Both the position numbers and the translations under genes were made by a program. Shown here piece after piece: positions 1-5,096 of a stretch of 5,825 nucleotides of DNA. Under the pieces are notes generated by a model. It was not told where the DNA came from, searched no databases, and was given only the letters and a program-made list of their open reading frames with translations. The stretch comes from an uncultured Parasphingopyxis sp. (lineage in GTDB: Bacteria; Pseudomonadota; Alphaproteobacteria; Sphingomonadales; Sphingomonadaceae): NCBI GenBank assembly GCA_905479515.1, contig CAJQMX010000098.1, positions 1 to 5,825 of the forward strand. Reading direction: 5' to 3'. Positions within the stretch are counted from its first letter, which is position 1; each line of letters begins with the position of its first letter.

Positions 1-58
1 GACGGTTTATGAAAACCATGTTGATCCATATGTCGGCGAGTGCCCATTGGCGAAATAA
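1..58 (+). CDS. C-terminal end of probable ABC transporter substrate-binding protein (partial, 5' end outside window)
   Basis: Reading from base 2, an open frame runs to a TAA at 56-58 and gives the tail TVYENHVDPYVGECPLAK. The tail fits the C-terminus of a type I periplasmic binding protein of the Liv/HAAT class, where an aromatic-rich segment leading into a 'DPY(V/I/L)G-C' type ending is familiar to me, though I cannot confirm this by a search. Such a gene is expected directly upstream of livH, and its product would bind the imported ligand in the periplasm and deliver it to LivHM. Only 18 codons are visible, so the ligand cannot be judged. The alternative is a chance open frame, since 18 codons is statistically weak; context carries most of the call. 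Confidence 0.6.
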   Translation, partial: TVYENHVDPYVGECPLAK

Positions 59-293
59 GCCGAGACGGCTCGCTGCAATCATTGACAAGGGGAGAACACC
101 GGGTTTCTCCCCATTGTCATGGTTCAAGGGTATTGCATCTGGATCAGGATGGTTTTTGGTTGTAACAATCAGAAAATCACAAACCTGACGATCCCTGCAA
201 TTCCGGGACACCTTCAGATGTTCATGCGAACCCGTGTTGCTGCAGGTTCAGGGGAATTGTCGGTTTGAAATACGGGCTGGGTATGTTGGGGCA
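59..293. other. Spacer between binding-protein gene and livH
   Basis: This 235-bp gap holds the hairpin at 83-119 and otherwise nothing I can support as a gene. No clear -35/-10 pair stands out: TTGCAT at 133-138 has no well-spaced -10 partner. A 16-codon frame from ATG 218 to TGA 268 has no good ribosome-binding site and overlaps no recognisable product. livH may be read by transcription continuing from upstream or from a weak, regulator-dependent promoter here. Confidence 0.5.
83..119. terminator. Strong intercistronic hairpin between binding-protein gene and livH (terminator-like or mRNA-stabilising)
   Basis: Bases 83-96 pair with 105-119 to form a 14-bp stem with a single bulged A at 113 and an 8-nt loop (97-104). 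The core is GGGGAGAA against TTCTCCCC. No T-run follows on either strand, so it is not a canonical intrinsic terminator. It begins 24 nt after the putative binding-protein stop. In Liv- and Mal-type operons, hairpins at this place protect the upstream mRNA and lower expression of the membrane genes, giving an excess of binding protein; that role is inferred here. Confidence 0.6.
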
Positions 294-1214
294 ATGAGTA
301 CACTATTTCTGATTCAGTTCCTGAACGGGCTGCAGCTCGGCGTCCTGCTGTTCTTGCTGGCGGCTGGCCTGACGCTGGTTTTCGGCATCATGGATTTTGT
401 CAATCTGGCGCACGGCTCACTGTACATGGTGGGTGCATTTTTCTGCGCCACGCTGACCTTCTGGACCGGGTCCTTCGTCTGGGCCGCGCTATTGGCGATT
501 CCGTTGACGGCCCTGGTCGGGCTGGCGCTGGAGATGGGGGTGGTTCGCCACCTGTATCAACGCGATCACCTTGATCATGTGCTGGCAACCTTCGGCTTCA
601 TTCTGATTGCTGATACACTTGTGCACCTGATCTGGGGCCCGGAAGGCATCGCCATCCCGCTGCCAGATTACCTGCGGGGTCAGGTCGAGATACTGCCGGG
701 AATTATTTTTCCGACGTTCCGCCTGGTGATTATCGGCACCGGCCTGCTGGTGGCGTTCGGGCTTTACTGGCTGATCGGACGCACGCGTCTTGGCATGCTG
801 ATCCGGGCAGGAGCCTCCAACCGGACAATGGTGTCGGCCCTCGGCATAGACATCAAGACACTGTTTACCGCGGTATTTGCCCTGGGCGCTGCACTGGCAG
901 GTATTGCCGGCATGCTGATTGCGCCGATCACCGAAGCAACTATCGGCATGGGCAATGACATCATCATCACCGCATTCGTGGTCATCATTGTCGGCGGCAA
1001 CGGCTCCATGAAAGGCGCCTTTATCAGCGCATTGATGATTGGCTTGATCGATACGCTGGGTCGTTCGTTCCTTTACGATATCCTGAAACTGTTCATTCCC
1101 GTCAATGCTGCAGAAACCGCGGGCCCGGCGATCTCCTCAATGCTGATTTACATCATCATGGCTGCTGTGCTGGCGTTTCGTCCGCAGGGCCTGTTCCCAC
1201 CGAAGGTGCGTTAG
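294..1214 (+). CDS. livH: Branched-chain amino acid-type ABC transporter permease, LivH family
   Basis: This inner-membrane permease forms half of the channel of a HAAT-family importer, pairing with the LivM-type protein encoded next. From the ATG at 294 it has 306 residues, usual for LivH, and is strongly hydrophobic with about eight membrane spans. Family hallmarks are visible: VNLAHG at residues 36-41 after the first span, a cytoplasmic loop with RAGASNRTMVSALGID at 171-186 that should contact the ATPases, VGGNGSMKGAF at 233-243, and the ending FRPQGLFPP at 295-303. An in-frame GTG at 234 would add 20 residues (MLLQVQGNCR...) that resemble nothing in the family and lack a Shine-Dalgarno sequence. 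ATG 294 places the typical FLIQFLNGLQ motif at the N-terminus, so I prefer it, although its own ribosome site is weak (GGGG at 288-291 is very close). The stop abuts the livM start. The membrane-permease role is clear; the ligand is not. Confidence 0.93.
   Translation: MSTLFLIQFLNGLQLGVLLFLLAAGLTLVFGIMDFVNLAHGSLYMVGAFFCATLTFWTGSFVWAALLAIPLTALVGLALEMGVVRHLYQRDHLDHVLATFGFILIADTLVHLIWGPEGIAIPLPDYLRGQVEILPGIIFPTFRLVIIGTGLLVAFGLYWLIGRTRLGMLIRAGASNRTMVSALGIDIKTLFTAVFALGAALAGIAGMLIAPITEATIGMGNDIIITAFVVIIVGGNGSMKGAFISALMIGLIDTLGRSFLYDILKLFIPVNAAETAGPAISSMLIYIIMAAVLAFRPQGLFPPKVR
1202..1208 (+). promoter_or_regulatory. Ribosome-binding site of livM inside the livH end
   Basis: GAAGGTG lies within the last codons of livH, 6 nt before the livM ATG at 1215. 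It supports that start and points to translational coupling, because ribosomes finishing livH at 1214 arrive at the livM start. Confidence 0.6.
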
Positions 1215-2249
1215 ATGACTGATACCACGTCGGCTCAACTCACCGATCACTTGAAAGGCCCGCAGTTTTTCGGATCGGCAAGCGGCCGCATCATCACCAT
1301 CGTCTTCATGGCGATGTTGCTGCTGGTGCCGCTGACAGCGCACTTTCTCGGAGTACGCTTGCAACTGGTTTCGCTGGATTTCATCACGCGTATCCTGTGC
1401 CTGGCCATAGCGGCCGTCAGCTTGAATCTGATACTCGGTTTTGGCGGCATGATCTCGTTCGGCCACGCTGCGTTCATCGGCATCGGAGCCTATTGCGTTG
1501 GCATATCGGCCTATCACGGATATGGCTCGGCATGGCTGCATTTCCCGCTGGCAATCTTCGCCAGCGCCGCCTTTGCATTGGTCACCGGCGCAATCTCGCT
1601 GCGCACCAAGGGGGTCTATTTCATCATGATCACCATGGCCTTCTCCCAAATGCTGTATTTCAGTGCCGTCGGCGTGGAAACCTACGGCGCGGATGACGGC
1701 CTGACGATTTATTCACGCAGTGACATGCTGGGCCTGATTGATCTGAATGATGAAAAGAGTCTCTATTATCTGATATTTGTGTCGCTTCTTGTGGTGCTCT
1801 ACCTCATGCACCGACTTGTCGAGTCACCCTTTGGCAATGTCATTCGCGGCACCAAATCGAACGAGGCGAGAATGCGCGCCATTGGTTTCTCACCCTATAA
1901 ATACCGCCTGACGGCCTTCGTTATTGCTGGCACGATCGCCGGGTATGCGGGGTTCCTGATGGCCAACCTCAATGATTTTGTCAGCCCCGATATGATGCAT
2001 TGGACCCGTTCCGGTGATCTTATCATCATGATTGTGCTGGGCGGCATGGCCAGCCTGTTCGGACCACTTTATGGCGCCCTCGCCTTTCTGATGCTGGAAG
2101 AGTTGCTTTCCTCCATCCCACTCACAATTGGCGGTCTTCACGTCGGCGAATACTGGCAGTTGATATTCGGCCCGCTTCTGATCCTGATCGTGCTGTTTGC
2201 CCGAAATGGCATTGACAGCTTTCTCCCGCAGCCGAGGAAAGACCCATGA
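1215..2249 (+). CDS. livM: Branched-chain amino acid-type ABC transporter permease, LivM family
   Basis: This is the second inner-membrane permease of the importer, expected to heterodimerise with LivH. It has 344 residues with a roughly 25-residue polar N-terminal tail, then about eight to ten hydrophobic spans. Family motifs: LNLILGFGGMISFGHAAF at residues 70-87, RTKGVYFIMITMAFSQM at 130-146, the ATPase-contact region RGTKSNEARMRAIGFSPYKY at 211-230, and VLGGMASLFGPLYGA at 274-288. The length is that of the shorter LivM form; E. coli LivM is longer at its N-terminus. The ATG directly follows the livH stop and has a fair Shine-Dalgarno sequence. The last codons overlap livG by 4 nt (ATGA at 2246-2249). 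Nothing looks broken. As with LivH, amide, urea or aromatic-acid transporters use the same fold, so the name describes family rather than ligand. Confidence 0.93.
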   Translation: MTDTTSAQLTDHLKGPQFFGSASGRIITIVFMAMLLLVPLTAHFLGVRLQLVSLDFITRILCLAIAAVSLNLILGFGGMISFGHAAFIGIGAYCVGISAYHGYGSAWLHFPLAIFASAAFALVTGAISLRTKGVYFIMITMAFSQMLYFSAVGVETYGADDGLTIYSRSDMLGLIDLNDEKSLYYLIFVSLLVVLYLMHRLVESPFGNVIRGTKSNEARMRAIGFSPYKYRLTAFVIAGTIAGYAGFLMANLNDFVSPDMMHWTRSGDLIIMIVLGGMASLFGPLYGALAFLMLEELLSSIPLTIGGLHVGEYWQLIFGPLLILIVLFARNGIDSFLPQPRKDP

Positions 2250-2998
2250 CGGCGAATGATATTCTAATCGTCGAGAATTTGGTAAAGCGCTACGACGGAC
2301 TGCTGGCTACGGATGAGTTGTCACTCACCGTGCGCGAAGGGGAGCTGCACGCCATTATCGGGCCCAACGGCGCGGGAAAGACCACATTGATCAAGCAGCT
2401 GACCGGAGAAATCTCTTCGGACGCTGGAAAGATCATTTTTGGCGGACGGAACCTGCGCCGGCTGTCGGAACCGAAGCGCTCTCATCTCGGGCTTGCCCGG
2501 TCGTTCCAGATTACCTCCCTCTTTCAGAATTTTACGGTTCTCGAAAATATTCGCCTAGCGGTTCAGGCGCATAGTGGACATTCCTTTCAATTTTGGCAAA
2601 TGGTCGGAAAAAGCAAAAAACTCAACGAACCGGCCCACAAGATATTGCAGGAACTGGAACTGGAGGGGCAGGCCAACACGCCCGTTTACAGCCTGAGCCA
2701 CGGGGCGCAACGGCAACTTGAAATCGCTATCGCGCTGGCGACGAAGCCAAAGATGCTACTGCTGGACGAGCCGATGGCCGGCATGTCAGGAGAAGACAGC
2801 GAGCGCCTGATCAAGCGTCTCGCGGCGCTGAAATCACGTTACAGCATCCTGTTGATTGAACATGACATGGATGCGGTTTTCAGCCTTGCTGACAGAATTA
2901 GCGTTCTTGTCTATGGTCGGGCAATTGCGACAGGAACACCCGATGAGATCCGTGACAACGAAGAAGTCCGTCAGGCCTATCTCGGGGAGGAAAGCTGA
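2246..2998 (+). CDS. livG: ABC transporter ATP-binding protein, LivG family
   Basis: This cytoplasmic ATPase drives the importer together with LivF. It has 250 residues, typical of LivG. Walker A GPNGAGKT is at 39-46, the Q-loop glutamine is Q88 in ARSFQIT, and Walker B LLLDEP is at 171-176 with catalytic E175. The switch histidine is H206 in LLIEHDMDAVF. The C-terminal VRQAYLGEE is the LivG/LivF ending. The ABC signature is LSHGAQRQ (150-157) rather than LSGGQ; LivG proteins commonly vary here (LSYGQQR, LSHGEQR), so I read it as normal for the family. All catalytic residues are present, so it should be active. The start overlaps the livM stop and is preceded by GAGGA at 2234-2238, 7 nt upstream, a good ribosome site. 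The linker at about residues 108-130 (SGHSFQFWQMVGKSKK) is polar and lysine-rich, as is usual for this subfamily's variable region. Confidence 0.94.
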   Translation: MTANDILIVENLVKRYDGLLATDELSLTVREGELHAIIGPNGAGKTTLIKQLTGEISSDAGKIIFGGRNLRRLSEPKRSHLGLARSFQITSLFQNFTVLENIRLAVQAHSGHSFQFWQMVGKSKKLNEPAHKILQELELEGQANTPVYSLSHGAQRQLEIAIALATKPKMLLLDEPMAGMSGEDSERLIKRLAALKSRYSILLIEHDMDAVFSLADRISVLVYGRAIATGTPDEIRDNEEVRQAYLGEES

Positions 2999-3001
2999 GC
3001 C

Positions 3002-3703
3002 ATGCTCGAAGTAAATGCCATCAACAGCTTTTACGGGCAGAGCCAGGTTCTGTTCGAAATGTCCCTGAGAGTAAAGGAAGGGGAAGTCGTTACTCTGATG
3101 GGCCGGAACGGCATGGGCAAAACAACGACCATCCGCTCGATCATGGGGCTGACACCTGCGCGCAGTGGTGTCATAAAGTTCCGAGGCAAGGATATAACCT
3201 CCCTTTCACCTTACCGTATCGCCCGAATGGGTATCGGGGTGGTACCCGAAGGCCGGATGATATCGCCCAATCTGAATGTTGAAGAAAATCTGATAGCAAC
3301 GGCGCATGCTGGCCCTTCCGGCAATAGCCGTTGGACACTAGAGACAATCTGGACACTTTTCCCCAAACTTCAGGAACGCAAGCATAGCATGGGAAGCCAG
3401 CTTTCCGGCGGAGAACAGCAAATGCTAGCCGTCGCCCGCGCACTGATGACCAACCCGGATATTCTCCTGCTTGATGAAGCGACGGAGGGGCTTGCACCAC
3501 TCATTCGCCAGGAAATCTGGCAATGCCTCGTCAGCTTAAAAAAGGAAGGGCAAGCTATCTTGGTCATCGACAAGAATATCCGCGCCCTCGCCGACATCGC
3601 AGATCGCCACTATATCATTGAGAAAGGCTCTATCGTCTGGGAAGGTTCGAGCCAGGCATTACTCGAAAGTGAGGAAGTAAAGCATAATTATCTAGGCGTA
3701 TAG
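3002..3703 (+). CDS. livF: ABC transporter ATP-binding protein, LivF family
   Basis: This is the second cytoplasmic ATPase of the importer, 233 residues, the usual LivF length. Walker A GRNGMGKTT is at 34-42, the LivF-specific VVPEGRMISPNLNVEENL is at 80-97 (Q-loop region), the signature LSGGEQQ is at 134-140, Walker B ILLLDEA is at 154-160 with E159, and the ending is HNYLGV. The switch position, where most ABC ATPases carry histidine and LivF proteins usually have VEQN, reads VIDKN (188-192). LivF proteins lack the histidine in general, and I recall VIDKN-type variants in proteobacterial relatives, so LivG H206 may supply the only classical switch. The ATG lies 3 nt after the livG stop, with a strong GGGGAGGAAA at 2984-2993 inside the end of livG. 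No terminator-like GC hairpin follows. Function within the importer is well supported; the ligand is not. Confidence 0.94.
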   Translation: MLEVNAINSFYGQSQVLFEMSLRVKEGEVVTLMGRNGMGKTTTIRSIMGLTPARSGVIKFRGKDITSLSPYRIARMGIGVVPEGRMISPNLNVEENLIATAHAGPSGNSRWTLETIWTLFPKLQERKHSMGSQLSGGEQQMLAVARALMTNPDILLLDEATEGLAPLIRQEIWQCLVSLKKEGQAILVIDKNIRALADIADRHYIIEKGSIVWEGSSQALLESEEVKHNYLGV

Positions 3704-3717
3704 TAATACATGTATTA
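3704..3717. repeat. Perfect 14-bp palindrome immediately after livF
   Basis: TAATACATGTATTA is identical to its reverse complement and starts on the first base after the livF stop codon. It could be a dimeric-regulator site or a weak A/T hairpin. High local A/T content makes chance palindromes more likely, so the role is unproven. Confidence 0.5.
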
Positions 3718-3796
3718 ATAGAATAATTAAACAATAATTACAATTATTTGTAAGATAATTCCCTAATAATATCAACAGTTCTCATTTTCCACAATT

Positions 3797-3824
3797 TTTT
3801 ACCATTTCATGGACTTTGTATACT
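3797..3824 (+). promoter_or_regulatory. Candidate sigma-70-type promoter for the diguanylate cyclase gene
   Basis: TATACT at 3819-3824 is a good -10 match. TTTTAC at 3797-3802 is a poor -35 at 16-bp spacing. Transcription would start near 3831, about 45 nt before the preferred ATG at 3877. Because the surroundings are A/T-rich, a chance match is possible. Confidence 0.3.
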
Positions 3825-3876
3825 GACAAACCCGCATTTGCACAGTACAGTCTCGGAAAAATTTCGTCATTGGGGG

Positions 3877-4923
3877 ATGATAAAATTGTTGCCGATAGAT
3901 GATTTTGAAAAAGTCCGCGTCAATGCCAGAAAAGCAATGGCGCTGATGGAAGAAAGAGGGATCCGACAAACTCCTCATAATTATGCCATCTGGTATGAGT
4001 ATATACAGGAATCCAATCCGGATCTAACGCGGGCTGTTAATGAACTAATTACCAAACACGGAAAGTATACAGACAAAATCGGCCTTGACCTTTATGCACA
4101 ATTTTTCACTCGTGAAAAAGAAGGCAGAGCGGTCCAGGAAACGAGCCGGTTGGTTCAAAAATCCATGGAAGAAATGTTGGGTAATCTCAACGAAAGCTCT
4201 GCTAACTATTCTTCGTATGGGGAAAACCTGAATAGCTTTGCTGAAAAAGTTGAAGAGTTGAGCGGAGCAGAACTGCAAGGTATCATCGACGAGATTGTCA
4301 GCCAGACTAATTCCATGTCCGGCAATACAATCAGCTTACAACAGGGCATCGACAGTGCGTCCCGCGAAATAGCGGACCTGAAAAGACGGCTGCAATTTGT
4401 TCAGCAGGAAGCCCACACCGATTCCCTTACCGGAATTCCCAATCGCAAAAGTTTCGATATGGAACTTGCGAAGAAAGTAAGTGAAGCACAAGAAAAAGAA
4501 GCAAACCTGTGCCTGATCATGGCCGACATTGACCACTTCAAGGATTTCAATGACACACATGGTCACACCTTCGGAGATCAGGTGATAAAACTGGTCGCGA
4601 GCACATTGGCGAAGGGAATAGACGGTAGCGCTGTCGCCGCGAGATATGGAGGTGAAGAATTTAGCGTCATTCTTCCTAACACTGAATTGTCTGAAGCCGT
4701 CAATATTGCAAATGACCTGCGAATGGCAATTTCCGCGAAGAAGCTCATCAAGCGCTCCACCAAGAAGGAAGTTGGTAAAATCACAATGTCACTTGGTGTA
4801 ACAGCATATGCAAATCGAGAGAATGTGATGACATTTATCAACCGAGCGGATCAGGCTCTGTATTCTGCGAAAAAATCGGGTCGCAATTGTGTGAAACACG
4901 CTGAGCCAGCGCTCTCGCGCTAA
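3877..4923 (+). CDS. Soluble diguanylate cyclase (GGDEF domain) with N-terminal helical domain
   Basis: It should join two GTP into cyclic di-GMP, a second messenger that shifts cells between motile and attached states. From ATG 3877 it has 348 residues and no membrane segment or signal peptide, so it is cytoplasmic. Residues 8-75 form a helical domain with TPHNYAIWYEY (33-43), a pattern seen N-terminal to GGDEF domains in many proteobacteria and of unclear ligand. Residues about 145-178 form a probable coiled-coil linker. The cyclase domain starts at DSLTGIPNR (182-190). Metal and substrate residues are D217, N225 and D234, and the active site is RYGGEEF (256-262); the GGEEF variant is catalytically competent in known enzymes. 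The product-inhibition site RxxD, expected at 249-252, reads DGSA. An in-frame TTG at 3838 would add 13 residues without a ribosome site; TTG 3886, 8 nt after GGGGA, is another possibility. The gene is A/T-richer than its neighbours. No EAL domain is present. Confidence 0.9.
   Translation: MIKLLPIDDFEKVRVNARKAMALMEERGIRQTPHNYAIWYEYIQESNPDLTRAVNELITKHGKYTDKIGLDLYAQFFTREKEGRAVQETSRLVQKSMEEMLGNLNESSANYSSYGENLNSFAEKVEELSGAELQGIIDEIVSQTNSMSGNTISLQQGIDSASREIADLKRRLQFVQQEAHTDSLTGIPNRKSFDMELAKKVSEAQEKEANLCLIMADIDHFKDFNDTHGHTFGDQVIKLVASTLAKGIDGSAVAARYGGEEFSVILPNTELSEAVNIANDLRMAISAKKLIKRSTKKEVGKITMSLGVTAYANRENVMTFINRADQALYSAKKSGRNCVKHAEPALSR
4908..4921. terminator. Short GC hairpin at the end of the cyclase gene (weak terminator candidate)
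   Basis: AGCGC (4908-4912) pairs with GCGCT (4917-4921) around a 4-nt loop, overlapping the stop codon TAA at 4921-4923. No T-run follows, so it is at best a weak or Rho-assisted end signal, and may be chance. Confidence 0.2.
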
Positions 4924-5096
4924 AATATAGGCTCTATTCCTTCTCGTCCTTTCCGCCGGATTTCTGCTTAACGTTCAAGCTCTTCTTCACGCCACCTCTG
5001 AATATAGAAGAAAAATCCTGTTATCCCCCTGATTATTCGATTAATCTCTGGCAAACAAGCTTTCGGAAAACCAACAAACAAGAAAGTACGGGAACC
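4924..5096. other. Spacer between the cyclase gene and the paaG-like gene
   Basis: No gene is supported in these 173 bp. The + strand has no useful frame. On the - strand a short lysine-rich frame, ending at a TAG near the cyclase stop, is broken upstream by a TAA and has at most 18 codons from a GTG. The region contains an imperfect palindrome at 5031-5046 and probably the promoter of the hydratase gene, though no convincing -35/-10 pair is visible. Confidence 0.5.
5031..5046. promoter_or_regulatory. Imperfect 16-bp palindrome, candidate operator upstream of the hydratase gene
   Basis: GATTATTCGATTAATC is symmetric around TCGA with seven of eight base pairs matching; the only mismatch is T5036 against T5041. 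It ends 50 bp before the hydratase ATG, a typical place for a TetR- or GntR-type repressor site. No regulator gene is in the window, so the assignment is inference. Confidence 0.35.

Larger units (their letters stand above)
3704..3876. other. A/T-rich spacer between livF and the diguanylate cyclase gene
   Basis: The first part is extremely A/T-rich; bases 3721-3780 contain only 11 G or C. It holds the palindrome at 3704-3717 and a second inverted repeat, AATAATT (3733-3739) against AATTATT (3742-3748). No coding frame is evident and no GC-rich terminator stem is seen. The composition suits a promoter region bound by nucleoid proteins, and it separates the Liv operon from the next transcription unit. 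Confidence 0.6.

Noticed and set aside
218..268. 16-codon frame before livH as a possible leader peptide
   Set aside because: No Shine-Dalgarno sequence, no run of regulatory codons, and no attenuator hairpins following it.
234..293. GTG start giving livH 20 extra N-terminal residues
   Set aside because: There is no ribosome-binding site and the added residues do not resemble the family; the ATG at 294 places the conserved N-terminal motif correctly.
1137..1649. Long minus-strand open frame across the livH/livM junction
   Set aside because: It is antisense to two clearly coding genes, with a low-complexity polar translation and no family features.
2693..2710. LivG signature LSHGAQ as a defective ABC motif
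   Set aside because: LivG-family ATPases normally deviate from LSGGQ at this place, and all other catalytic motifs are intact.
4924..4996. Short lysine-rich minus-strand frame (up to 18 codons from a GTG)
   Set aside because: Too short and interrupted upstream by a stop; composition alone is not evidence of a gene.
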